DNA of 64,000 nt, taken from the NCBI GenBank assembly GCA_964387685.1, contig CAYLXK010000003.1:186001-250000 (forward strand), given 5' to 3'. The notes under the pieces were generated by a model that saw nothing but the letters and a program-made list of their open reading frames with translations, was not told the origin of the DNA and searched no databases. This stretch comes from Bryobacter sp964387685 (GTDB lineage Bacteria; Acidobacteriota; Terriglobia; Bryobacterales; Bryobacteraceae). Position numbers and translations under genes: made by a program. This document shows, one piece after another, positions 17,056 to 25,961 of this stretch (position 1 is its first letter; each line of letters opens with the position of its first letter).

Positions 17056-17745
17056 GTGGGGGAATCTAAAGACCGAGTGGCGATCTTAGAAGTTCGGGAC
17101 GTATCGAAACGTTATCAGGCCCAAGGCCAAACTGTAGCCGCCCTGCGCGGCGTGAGCTTGAGCCTGGAGCCCAAAGAGTTTGTTGCGCTCATTGGCAGGA
17201 GTGGCTGCGGGAAGTCGACCCTGTTGAACCTGGCCGGCGCAATGGATTTCCCCACCTCGGGAAGCGTCAAAGTCGATGGCGCCGAAACTGGCACGCTGGA
17301 CGACGCGCAGCTTACCGCGCTACGGCGCACAAAGGTGGGCTTTATCTTTCAGAACTTTCAATTGTTGCCGACACTCAGCGCCGTGGAGAATGTGGAGCTT
17401 CCTCTCCTGTTGGCGGGGCAGGAAAACCCAAGGCCAAGAGCGTTGGAGGTGCTGGATTGGGTAGAACTTTCGCCAGAGGCGCACCGAATGCCGCACCAGC
17501 TTTCGGGGGGCCAGATGCAGCGGGTGGCCATCGCGCGTGCGATGGTACACCAACCCAAGCTGCTGTTGGCCGATGAGCCGATCGGGAACCTGGATACGAC
17601 AACCGGAAATCTAATCCTGGATCTGCTGGGCCGGGCCACGCGGGATTTCGGAACCGCGATTCTGATGGCCACGCACTCCCTTGATTCGACGCGCGTGGCC
17701 AATCGCACCCTGGAAATGCGAGACGGGCTGATGGTGAACGCCTAA
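17056..17745 (+). CDS. ABC transporter ATP-binding protein, LolD/MacB type
   Basis: A 229-residue ABC ATPase. Walker A GRSGCGKST, Q-loop (FIFQNFQLLPTLSAVEN), signature LSGGQMQRVAIARA and Walker B LLLADEPIGNLDT identify the LolD/MacB/FtsE class, which drives FtsX-type permeases by mechanotransmission, not by channel transport. The start is GTG at 17056. The permease gene begins 4 nt after its stop and an AttH-like lipocalin gene follows that, so the three form one operon resembling the AttEFGH system. It probably works at the inner membrane on lipid or lipoprotein cargo. Confidence 0.93.
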   Translation: MGESKDRVAILEVRDVSKRYQAQGQTVAALRGVSLSLEPKEFVALIGRSGCGKSTLLNLAGAMDFPTSGSVKVDGAETGTLDDAQLTALRRTKVGFIFQNFQLLPTLSAVENVELPLLLAGQENPRPRALEVLDWVELSPEAHRMPHQLSGGQMQRVAIARAMVHQPKLLLADEPIGNLDTTTGNLILDLLGRATRDFGTAILMATHSLDSTRVANRTLEMRDGLMVNA

Positions 17746-17749
17746 CCGG

Positions 17750-20251
17750 ATGGGACGTTTGCTTTTCCGCCTCATCCTTCGCCCATTGTGGTCCGAGCCC
17801 GGGCGGACGCTCCTAACGCTATTCTCGATCTCCATTGGCGTCGCGGTGATTTTCGCGATGGATCTGGCGGGCGATGCCGCGGCGGGCAGCTTTCAAAGCA
17901 GCTTGGAGACTGTAGGCGGCCGGGACGATATTGAAATCACCGCCACAGGCGGGGTGCCGGTGGCGACGTTGGGGAAGCTGGCGACGCTGCCCTATGCATT
18001 GCGGCTATCGCCGCGTATTGAAGACTTCGCGCGCCTGAACGACCGAAAGACAGTGCCGCTGGTGGGAGTGGATGTGATCGGAAGCGCGCTCGAGTTGAGC
18101 GATGGCCGGGTAGCGCAAAAGCCTTTGGATTTGCAGCCGGGAGAACGTGGCGCCTATGTGAGTGAGGGACTTGCTGTGGCAGGCCAGACCGTGCAACTGC
18201 AAGTGAACGACACGCCGCTTGGATTGCGAGTGCTAGGCGTTCTCGATTCCAAACAGCTTAATGGCGATGTGGTGCTGCTGGACATTGAGGATGCCGAGAC
18301 AGTGACAGGGCGCGCCGGCCGGCTGGATCGCATCCTGATCGAGCTACCCGAACAGGAAAAGGTGCATGTCGACCGCTGGGTAAGCACGCTCGAAGGACAC
18401 TTCGATGCCGGTTTGAGCATACGGCCGATTGGGGCGCGGAAAGACGAAAACCGAAAGATGCTGGCGGCTTTTCGCTGGAACTTGCGAGTTCTGAGCTACA
18501 TCGCGCTGCTAGTGGGCGCGTTTTTGATTTACAACACGATTAGCGTGTCCGTGGTGCGGCGCCGAGCGGAAATTGGAGTGGTGCGGGCCGTGGGCGGGAC
18601 GAAAACTTTGGTGACGACGGGTTTTCTGCTGGAAGCGGCTTGGTTCGGCGTGGTGGGTGGCCTGCTTGGCCTTGTCCTAGGAAGGGTGTTGGCGGAAGGC
18701 GCAGTGCAGTTGGTGGGTTTGACGGTGCAGGCTTTGTATGTATCTTCGACGCCAGCGCCGATTCGCTTTGATTTGGGCGCAGCGGCGCTCAGCCTGGCAA
18801 CGGGAGTAGCGACTTCGCTGGCAGCGGCTTTGGCTCCGGCCCTCGAGGCCGGGCAAGTGCCTCCAACGGAAGCGATGGCGCGAGGGCGGGTGGATACGGT
18901 GGCTCGCGAAACCAGCGGCACACAGGCTTGGATCGCCCTCGCAATGGCGGCGGTAGCGGGCGGATTATCGCAACTTCCTCCCATCTGGCGGCTTCCCCTC
19001 GGCGGTTATCTTTCAACGCTGGCACTGATTGCGTCTTCGGCCTTGCTGGCGCCATGGTTGGTAAGCCGAGGCAGCGGGCTGCTGGCTGGGCGCTTCGGCG
19101 TAGAAAGTTTGCTGGCTGGGCGGAGCTTAAAAGGGGCCTTGCGCAGGTCCAGCGTCCTGGTGGCAACTCTGGCCACTGCCGTGGCCATGATGACCAGCGT
19201 CGGCATCATGGTAGGCAGCTTTCGGGAGACCATGCTCACGTGGCTGGACCGGCAGATTCGCGCGGATTTTTATTTGAGGCCGGCAGGAGAGGCCGCCATG
19301 GACCGGCACCCCACGATCGCAGAAGAAGTCGCGAGCAAAATCGAGGCGTTGCCGGGCGTCGAGGCGGTGGATCGTTTTCGCGCTTATTCGATTCGCTTCC
19401 GGGGATTGCCCGCGACACTGGCGGCGGGCGACGTGAAGGCGCAAATGCGCTACGGACGAACCACGCTGCATGCCGGAAACATGGCGGAGGCGATCCCCAG
19501 TATGCTCTCGGGCGAGGGAGTCATGATTAGCGAACCCTTTAGCGAAAAGCATGGCTTGCGCCTGAACGATCGCATCGAGCTGCCGGTGGGGAGCGCCCGC
19601 GTTAATTTTCGCGTGGTGGGAATTTTCCTCGACTACTCGAGCGAAAACGGTTACGTGATTCTGGACCGGAATGCGATGCGCCGCTATCTGCCAAACGACG
19701 AGCCGTCGAACCTGGCTGTTTATCTAAAGAGCGGCACGGATCGAGCGAAGTTGAAACCGCTGATCGAGGCCGCCTATGCGCCTAGGAGGATCGTCGTATT
19801 TGAAAACGCGAGCCTGCGGCAGGAAGCCGTTCGAATTTTTGACCAAACTTTCGCCGTCACCTATGCGCTGGAGGCAGTAGCCATCTTTGTCGCCGTGGTG
19901 GGCGTGGCCGGCGCGATGCTGGCGCTGATCATCGACCGGCGAAGAGAGATCGGCCTGCTTCGCTTTTTGGGCGCTTCGACAGGCCAGATTCGCAAGCTCG
20001 TGCTGTTCGAGGCCGGCTTTATTGGTTTGTTCTCCCAAATTCTAGGCGTAACGGTGGGCGCCGTGTTGAGCCTGGTGTTGATCTTCGTGATCAACAAGCA
20101 GAGCTTCGGGTGGACGATTGAATTTCATCTCCCCGTCGCGGCACTCCTTAGCGCCTTGCTCTTCGTTTGGACGGCGACGGTATTGGCAGGACTGTATCCC
20201 GCGCGCATGGCGACCAGCCTGAATCCCATTGAGGTGTTGCACGAAGAATGA
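17750..20251 (+). CDS. ABC transporter permease with two FtsX domains
   Basis: An 833-residue permease made of two fused FtsX-type halves. Each half has one N-terminal transmembrane helix, a large periplasmic MacB-PCD-like region and three further helices: the N-half helices are near residues 20-40, 245-270, 290-320 and 345-370, and the C-half near 470-490, 705-730, 755-785 and 800-825. The conserved RRRAEIGVVRAVG and RRREIGLLRFLGA segments lie after the periplasmic regions. LolC/E-type proteins have only one half, so this resembles the YbbP/AttF-type long permeases. It starts 4 nt after the ATPase and overlaps the AttH-like gene by 4 bp. Confidence 0.9.
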   Translation: MGRLLFRLILRPLWSEPGRTLLTLFSISIGVAVIFAMDLAGDAAAGSFQSSLETVGGRDDIEITATGGVPVATLGKLATLPYALRLSPRIEDFARLNDRKTVPLVGVDVIGSALELSDGRVAQKPLDLQPGERGAYVSEGLAVAGQTVQLQVNDTPLGLRVLGVLDSKQLNGDVVLLDIEDAETVTGRAGRLDRILIELPEQEKVHVDRWVSTLEGHFDAGLSIRPIGARKDENRKMLAAFRWNLRVLSYIALLVGAFLIYNTISVSVVRRRAEIGVVRAVGGTKTLVTTGFLLEAAWFGVVGGLLGLVLGRVLAEGAVQLVGLTVQALYVSSTPAPIRFDLGAAALSLATGVATSLAAALAPALEAGQVPPTEAMARGRVDTVARETSGTQAWIALAMAAVAGGLSQLPPIWRLPLGGYLSTLALIASSALLAPWLVSRGSGLLAGRFGVESLLAGRSLKGALRRSSVLVATLATAVAMMTSVGIMVGSFRETMLTWLDRQIRADFYLRPAGEAAMDRHPTIAEEVASKIEALPGVEAVDRFRAYSIRFRGLPATLAAGDVKAQMRYGRTTLHAGNMAEAIPSMLSGEGVMISEPFSEKHGLRLNDRIELPVGSARVNFRVVGIFLDYSSENGYVILDRNAMRRYLPNDEPSNLAVYLKSGTDRAKLKPLIEAAYAPRRIVVFENASLRQEAVRIFDQTFAVTYALEAVAIFVAVVGVAGAMLALIIDRRREIGLLRFLGASTGQIRKLVLFEAGFIGLFSQILGVTVGAVLSLVLIFVINKQSFGWTIEFHLPVAALLSALLFVWTATVLAGLYPARMATSLNPIEVLHEE

Positions 20252-21300
20252 GACGCCGCGATTTTATTGCCACCGTGCCCTTCATGAAGGCGCTTCCCGG
20301 TTGGAAGTATGAGTTTCCCCGGGATCATTTTGCGCACCCGGAGTTCCAGACTGAGTGGTGGTACTACACCGGGAACCTGGCGAGCGCGCAAGGCAGAAGA
20401 TTCGGGTTCGAGCTGACCTTCTTCCGTCAGGCATTGGAGAAAGTAATGAAGCGGACCAGCGTCTGGGCCACGCGCGACGCCTGGATGGCGCACTTGGCTT
20501 TAAGCGATATCGAAGGAAAGCGTTTCCTCCACGCCGAGCGATTGAATAGAACGGGTCCCGGGATCGCGGGTGTGGATGCCGAGCGGCAGCGGATCTGGAA
20601 CGGCAATTGGCTTTGTTCGCTCACTCCGGAAAGGCACCGCCTGGAGGCGGTCGACTCGCGTTTTGGGTTCTCCCTCGATCTGAAGCCGGCCAAGCCGCCC
20701 GTCATCCATGGCAAAAGGGGCCTGAGCCAAAAGGGCCCGCTGGTGGGGCAGGCGTCGCACTACATTTCTTTCACGCGGCTGGCGACCTCGGGTGAAATTC
20801 GCTTGGGCACCGAGCGTTTTGCCGTGGAGGGCGATTCCTGGATGGACCACGAGATTTTTTCTAGCGAGCTCGACGCGGACTTGGCGGGTTGGGATTGGTT
20901 CTCGATTCAGTTGGAAGATGCCACCGAGTTGATGCTGTATCGCTTACGAAGAAAAGACGGGAAGACCAGCGAGTTTTCCGCCGGGACCTTTGTCGATGAG
21001 GAGGGAGGTGGCCTCCATTTAGCGCGGGAGGAATTTCGTCTGACGCCACGGAGGCGCTGGAAGGAGTATCCGGTGGAATGGCAGATCGAAGTGCCTAGGC
21101 TCAAGATGGAGCTGACGATGGCAGCGCGGTTCGATCAACAGGAGCTACTCAGTCCCTCAAAGTTGACGCCCAGCTATTGGGAAGGCGCGATGGCGGTTTC
21201 GGGCAGTCATCGTGGAGACGGGTATCTGGAGATGACCGGCTACGATCAGGCTCTCCGCTTTAGTCCGGGCGGGACGCGCACGGGTGCAGTCCGAAAGTGA
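20248..21300 (+). CDS. AttH/CrtC-like lipocalin-domain protein
   Basis: A 350-residue protein of the carotenoid 1,2-hydratase/AttH family (two lipocalin-like barrels). Family signs are HPEFQTEWWYYTGNL near residue 30, FGFELTFFRQ, the central VEGDSWMDHE and the C-terminal SYWEGAMAVSG. A short basic and hydrophobic N-terminus (RRRDFIATVPFMKALPG) may be a weak export signal. In AttEFGH-type systems the AttH protein is the periplasmic or lipid-handling partner of an FtsX permease, and here the gene is coupled to the permease by a 4-bp ATGA overlap. A carotenoid role is unlikely because no crt genes are near. Confidence 0.87.
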   Translation: MRRRDFIATVPFMKALPGWKYEFPRDHFAHPEFQTEWWYYTGNLASAQGRRFGFELTFFRQALEKVMKRTSVWATRDAWMAHLALSDIEGKRFLHAERLNRTGPGIAGVDAERQRIWNGNWLCSLTPERHRLEAVDSRFGFSLDLKPAKPPVIHGKRGLSQKGPLVGQASHYISFTRLATSGEIRLGTERFAVEGDSWMDHEIFSSELDADLAGWDWFSIQLEDATELMLYRLRRKDGKTSEFSAGTFVDEEGGGLHLAREEFRLTPRRRWKEYPVEWQIEVPRLKMELTMAARFDQQELLSPSKLTPSYWEGAMAVSGSHRGDGYLEMTGYDQALRFSPGGTRTGAVRK

Positions 21301-21321
21301 TGTAATGGGCGCGTCAAGATT

Positions 21322-23682
21322 ATGCTTGCGCGTTACCTGTTTCTTTTCTCCTTAAGCCTGCCCGTAATCGCCGATCCCGGGGCAGCCGTCGCGCTCATTG
21401 GCAAGAACTGCCAGCAATGCCACAGCGAGAAGTTGCAGCTGGCCGGCGTGAGGCTGGCGGGTACGGAGGATGTTCTCCGACACAAAGATAAGCTGCTCGC
21501 CGCGATCACTTATACCGGCAGGGTGAAGATGCCACCCACGGGGGCACTGGCTGCCGCGGACATTGCCTTGATCAAAGAGTGGATTGCCAGCGGCGCGAAG
21601 TGGAATGACGCGCCAAAGGTGGAATCGAAATGGTGGAGTTTTAGGGCGCCCGCGGCGCCAAAGATTCCCGCTAACACCAACCCCTGGGTGCGCAACGATG
21701 TGGATCGATTTGTACTGGCCAAATTAGGGCAAGCCGGCTTCGCACCGGCCCCGGAGGCCAACCGGGCTACCCTGATCCGCCGGGTGAGCTACCTTCTACA
21801 CGGCTTGCCCCCCACCTATGCTGAGACGCAAGCCTTCCTTAGCGACCCCGCTCCCGACGCCTACGAAAAGCTGATCGACCGTTTGCTGGCAAGCCCCCGC
21901 TATGGCGAAAAGTGGGGCAAGCACTGGCTTGACCTCGTGCGCTACGGCGATACGTCGGGTTTCGAGCAGGACCCCTACCTGCTCTACGCCTGGCGTTACC
22001 GGGATTACGTGATCAAGGCCTTCAATGACGACAAGCCCTACGATCAGTTCATCAAAGAACAGATTGCCGGCGATGAAATCTACCCGGAAGAACCGGAACG
22101 CCAGCAAGGGACGGGGTACTTTACGGTCGGTACCAATCGGGACATGCTTTACAAGGTGGAGGACATCAACCGGGAAGAGCAGTTAACGGATTTCGTAGAC
22201 ACCACATCGAGCGTCTTCCTCGGCCTCACCGCCTCCTGCGCGCGCTGCCACGATCATAAGTTCGACCCGATCCCGCAGCGCGACTACTACCGCATGCGGG
22301 CCATCTTTGCGCCTTTGATGAAAAGCCGGGTCTTTCTGCATTACAACAATGCCCGCGGCTACGACCTAAGCGAGAATACCCGGACCTTCCGTCTATACGA
22401 GATCGGCGCTCAGTTGGCGGCCCTGCTCGAACCGCATCGTAAATTCATTCGGGACCAACGCCTGGAAAAGCTAGGGCCGGAAGTAGTGAAAGCGTTTGCG
22501 ACGCCGGACGACGAAAGGACTCCGCAGCAGAAAGTCCTGACCGAGATGCACATGAAGGCCGTCGAGCCCACAGACGATCTTGTGTTCAGCCGGCTCTCGA
22601 AAGACGAACAAGAGCGTCTAAATAAGCTCGAGCGGCGGCTGGTGGGCCTGTACAAAAACTACGGACCGGGTCCCTTTTCCCCTGGTGCGATCGACATGAG
22701 CCGCGAGAGCCCAAAGGTATTTGTCCCAGGCAAAAATGAAGAGGTTGGCCCGGGATTCTTCAGCGCGCTCGGCGGCGGAGACGTTCCGGAAGCGCCGGCC
22801 GCGGCGGAGACCAGCTATCGCCGCAAGGCCTTGGCGGAGTGGATTGCGAGCCCTTCGAATCCGCTTACTGCGCGCGTGATGGCCAATCGCGTTTGGCAGT
22901 ATTTGTTCGGCAAAGGCTTGCTGGCCACCTCGAGCGATTTCGGCACGCGGGCGGGAGAACCTTCTCATCCGGAATTGCTGGATTGGCTTGCTGTAGAGTT
23001 CCAGAATCGCAAGTGGTCCATCAAGGCTGTGCAGCGTCTGCTGCTCACCTCCGCCACATTCCGGCAAGCCGCCAGGCCCAGCCTCCAGGCGCTGGAAAAG
23101 GATCCCGAGAACGCGTTTCTTTCGTACTTTTCCAGGCGGCGACTGGAGGCCGAAGAGGTGAGGGACAGCGTTTTGCAGGGCGCGGGTACGCTAAACCTGA
23201 AAATGTTCGGGCGTCCGGTCGTGCCGCCGCTCGAGGCCGAAGAGCTCTATGGAATGAGCCAGCCAATCAACAACGCCTGGATCGTCACCGAGGATGCCCG
23301 GGAACATACGCGCCGCTCGATTTATATGATCAGCCGCCGAAATTTTAGAATGCCCTTGCTGGAGGCCTTCGATCGTCCCGAAGGAGTGCTGAGTTGTTCG
23401 CGACGAGATTCGTCGACGACGGCGCCGCAGTCCCTTTCGCTGCTGAATGGCGCCTTCACGATGAAGCAAGCACAGGCACTCGCGGTCAAGGCGGCGACTG
23501 CGGAGGATTCGATTGCCACTGCGTGGCGCATGACCCTCGGACGCGATCCCCGGCCCAACGAACGCGCCAACGCGGAAGCGTTCTTGGCCAAACAGCAGAC
23601 ACAGATGCCAAATCGAGAGGCGGCGCTGGCGGAACTGGCCCGTGGCCTGTTCAATATCAACGAGTTTCTGTATGTCGATTGA
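21322..23682 (+). CDS. PSD1/DUF1549-DUF1553 cytochrome c-like exported protein
   Basis: A 786-residue exported protein. A signal peptide covers residues 1-17. A planctomycete-type cytochrome C domain follows with one heme motif, CQQCH at residues 30-34, and the distal KMPP methionine region. DUF1549 spans roughly 120-330 (EKWGKHWLDLVRYGDTSGFE; CARCHDHKFDPI, a second CxxCH) and DUF1553 roughly 505-770 (NPLTARVMANRVWQYLFGKGL, DFGTRAGEPSHPELLDWLA). The family is abundant in Planctomycetes, Verrucomicrobia and Solibacter-like Acidobacteria; a redox role in polysaccharide breakdown is suspected, not shown. A DUF1501 gene starts 8 nt downstream. Confidence 0.93.
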   Translation: MLARYLFLFSLSLPVIADPGAAVALIGKNCQQCHSEKLQLAGVRLAGTEDVLRHKDKLLAAITYTGRVKMPPTGALAAADIALIKEWIASGAKWNDAPKVESKWWSFRAPAAPKIPANTNPWVRNDVDRFVLAKLGQAGFAPAPEANRATLIRRVSYLLHGLPPTYAETQAFLSDPAPDAYEKLIDRLLASPRYGEKWGKHWLDLVRYGDTSGFEQDPYLLYAWRYRDYVIKAFNDDKPYDQFIKEQIAGDEIYPEEPERQQGTGYFTVGTNRDMLYKVEDINREEQLTDFVDTTSSVFLGLTASCARCHDHKFDPIPQRDYYRMRAIFAPLMKSRVFLHYNNARGYDLSENTRTFRLYEIGAQLAALLEPHRKFIRDQRLEKLGPEVVKAFATPDDERTPQQKVLTEMHMKAVEPTDDLVFSRLSKDEQERLNKLERRLVGLYKNYGPGPFSPGAIDMSRESPKVFVPGKNEEVGPGFFSALGGGDVPEAPAAAETSYRRKALAEWIASPSNPLTARVMANRVWQYLFGKGLLATSSDFGTRAGEPSHPELLDWLAVEFQNRKWSIKAVQRLLLTSATFRQAARPSLQALEKDPENAFLSYFSRRRLEAEEVRDSVLQGAGTLNLKMFGRPVVPPLEAEELYGMSQPINNAWIVTEDAREHTRRSIYMISRRNFRMPLLEAFDRPEGVLSCSRRDSSTTAPQSLSLLNGAFTMKQAQALAVKAATAEDSIATAWRMTLGRDPRPNERANAEAFLAKQQTQMPNREAALAELARGLFNINEFLYVD

Positions 23683-23690
23683 GGAAGAAC

Positions 23691-25064
23691 ATGTTGAATC
23701 GTAGAGAAGCAATCTTGAAGGCGGGCAAAGGCTTCGGCAGCCTGGCGCTGGCCAATCTGCTGTCGCCCGGAGTACAAGCGGCGGCCGCTCAAGCCAAGAG
23801 CGTGATTTACATCTTCAATCATGGCGGAGTGAGCCACGTCGATACTTTCGATCCGAAGCCGACGCTGGCCCGGCTATCCGGCACAACGATTCCAGCCAGC
23901 TTTGCGCAGGGCTTGAAGACCTCGCGTATCGATTTCCGCAAGGCCTTGATGCGCGGCTCGCCCTGGAAGTTTCCTCGACACGGCCAATCGGGGCTGGAGA
24001 TCTCCGAGCTGTTTCCGCATATGGCCAAGCACGCGGACGATCTGGCGGTGGTCCGATCTTGCCATGGCGATGCTTTCGATCATGCCCCGGCGATGTTCCT
24101 GCGTTGCACGGGCTCCCAATTTCCGGGGCGGCCCTCGCTCGGCTCGTGGATTGTCTACGGCCTGGGCCAAGAGAACCAGAACCTGCCCGCTTTCGTGGTG
24201 ATGAGCGATGGCGCGATGAAGTCCGGCGCGGGGGCCTACGGCTCGGGCTATCTGCCCGCTGCCTATCAGGGAACGATGTTTCGCACCGGCCAAAGCCCGG
24301 TGCTCAATCTGAAGACGCCGGAGGGCGTTAGCCCCGCGGCGCAGCGCAACACGCTCGACTTTATCGACACGATGAACCGCCAACACTTTGCGAGCCGGGA
24401 AGAGGACTCTACGTTGGACGCGAGGATCAAGTCTTACGAACTCGCCTTCCGGATGCAGAGTGAGGCGCCCGACGCCGTGGATATTTCAAAGGAATCCGAC
24501 GCCACGCGCAAACTCTACGGAATCGGTGAGGCGTACACAGATGACTTCGGGCGGAAGTGTCTACTGGCCCGCCGGATGGTGGAGCGGGGCGTTCGTTTTG
24601 TCGAGCTGTTTTTTGGAACGAACCTGGGTGATGATTGGGACGACGCCCATAACGACTTGCTAGGATCCCACAACAAGATGGCCAAGAAGTCCGACCAGCC
24701 CATTGGGGCTTTGCTGACAGACCTGAAGGCGAAAGGATTGCTCGATTCGACGCTAGTCGTTTGGAGCAGCGAGTTTGGCCGCACCCCGCTGGCCGAGGGC
24801 GCCAACGGCCGGGACCATCATCCATATGGATTCTCGCTGTGGATGGCCGGCGCCGGCATCAAGGGTGGACGCGCGCTAGGCGCGACGGACGAATTTGGCC
24901 TCCGCGCGGTGGATCAACCGAAAACCATCCACGACATCCACGCATCGCTATTGCGACTTATGGGAGTGGACCACACAAAGCTTACTTACCGCTTCCAGAG
25001 CCGGGATCAAAGATTGACGGACGTGCATGGCGAGAACGAATTTACCGATTGGCTTTTGGGTTGA
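23691..25064 (+). CDS. DUF1501 family protein, Tat-exported
   Basis: A 457-residue DUF1501 protein with an alkaline phosphatase/sulfatase-like fold, usually encoded next to DUF1549/1553 or DUF1800 partners. The N-terminus NRREAILKAGKGFGSLALANLL is a twin-arginine signal. Family segments include YIFNHGGVSHVDTFDPKP, VRSCHGDAFDHAPAMF, the VELFFGTNLGDDWDDAHND region and WSSEFGRTP with GRDHHPYGFSLWMAG, which carry the likely metal-binding Asp and His residues. The start ATG 23691 follows GAGGAAG. It forms an operon with the upstream cytochrome-like gene. Function is unknown. Confidence 0.92.
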   Translation: MLNRREAILKAGKGFGSLALANLLSPGVQAAAAQAKSVIYIFNHGGVSHVDTFDPKPTLARLSGTTIPASFAQGLKTSRIDFRKALMRGSPWKFPRHGQSGLEISELFPHMAKHADDLAVVRSCHGDAFDHAPAMFLRCTGSQFPGRPSLGSWIVYGLGQENQNLPAFVVMSDGAMKSGAGAYGSGYLPAAYQGTMFRTGQSPVLNLKTPEGVSPAAQRNTLDFIDTMNRQHFASREEDSTLDARIKSYELAFRMQSEAPDAVDISKESDATRKLYGIGEAYTDDFGRKCLLARRMVERGVRFVELFFGTNLGDDWDDAHNDLLGSHNKMAKKSDQPIGALLTDLKAKGLLDSTLVVWSSEFGRTPLAEGANGRDHHPYGFSLWMAGAGIKGGRALGATDEFGLRAVDQPKTIHDIHASLLRLMGVDHTKLTYRFQSRDQRLTDVHGENEFTDWLLG

Positions 25065-25094
25065 GTGCCCATTTTGTGAAAAACTGAATCCAAT

Positions 25095-25961
25095 ATGGAT
25101 CGCCGTACATTCCTAAGCGCCACCGCAGTGGCGGGTTTCGCCACGAACTTAAATGCCGCCTCGCGCCTGCCCATCGAGAAAGCTGTTCTCGGCGGCATGC
25201 TGCCCAAGGAGCTTCCTCATTGGAAGGCAAAGTTTGAGGTAGCCAAAGCCGCTGGTTTTACGCACCTGGAGATGGGTACCGCGGCGGAGGCGAAAGAAGA
25301 AGCCGAGATCGCCAAGGCCGCCGCCGATACGGGGCTGAAGATTCATGGCGTCATGAATATGGCTCACTGGAACAATCCTTTGAACTCGAGCGATGCTGCG
25401 GTGGTCGAGCGTGGGCGCGAAGGCATGCGTACTAGTATTCGGAACGCACAAGCCTGGGGCGCGAGTACGGTATTGTTGGTGCCCGCCGTGGTGGGTCCGA
25501 ATGCCGGCTACGAGGACGCGTGGAAGAAAAGCCAGGCTGAGATCCGTCAACTGCTTCCGGCGGCCGAAAAGGCGAAGGTTGTGATCGCGGTGGAAAATGT
25601 TTGGAACAAGTTCCTGCTTAGCCCGCTGGAGATGGCTCGCTACGTGGATGAATTCAAGTCCCCGTATCTGAAGGCCTACCTCGACGTGGGCAACATGGCG
25701 CTCTTTGGCTATCCGCAGGACTGGATCCGGTCGCTTGGCGTAAAACGCATTGCGAAGCTGCACATCAAGGATTTCAAGTTCAAAAGCCGTGTGGCGGAGT
25801 TTACCGACCTTTGGGACGGCGAGATCGATTGGAAACAAGTTCATTCCGCCCTTAGCGAGATTGGGTATAGAGGCGTGGCCACCGTCGAGCTGCGCGGAGG
25901 CGACGCGGCGTACCTTCAGGAAGTGAGCCGGCGCTTTGACCGTATCCTAGTAGGAGAATGA
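25095..25961 (+). CDS. TIM-barrel sugar isomerase/epimerase-like protein, Tat-exported
   Basis: A 288-residue xylose-isomerase-like TIM-barrel protein (AP endonuclease 2/hydroxypyruvate isomerase superfamily). The first 20 residues (DRRTFLSATAVAGFATNLNA) look like a Tat signal. Metal-ligand regions are VIAVENVWN (Glu), KAYLDVGNM (Asp), KLHIKDFK (His) and VATVELRGGD (Glu) on successive barrel strands. The substrate is not known; the exported location is common for members in this group of bacteria. It starts 30 nt after DUF1501 and overlaps sppA by 4 bp, so it belongs to the same transcription unit. Confidence 0.87.
   Translation: MDRRTFLSATAVAGFATNLNAASRLPIEKAVLGGMLPKELPHWKAKFEVAKAAGFTHLEMGTAAEAKEEAEIAKAAADTGLKIHGVMNMAHWNNPLNSSDAAVVERGREGMRTSIRNAQAWGASTVLLVPAVVGPNAGYEDAWKKSQAEIRQLLPAAEKAKVVIAVENVWNKFLLSPLEMARYVDEFKSPYLKAYLDVGNMALFGYPQDWIRSLGVKRIAKLHIKDFKFKSRVAEFTDLWDGEIDWKQVHSALSEIGYRGVATVELRGGDAAYLQEVSRRFDRILVGE

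Noticed and set aside
23394..23690. 99-codon extension of the DUF1501 protein into the upstream gene
   Set aside because: It overlaps the DUF1553 coding region in another frame; the Tat signal starts at 23691 after GAGGAAG.
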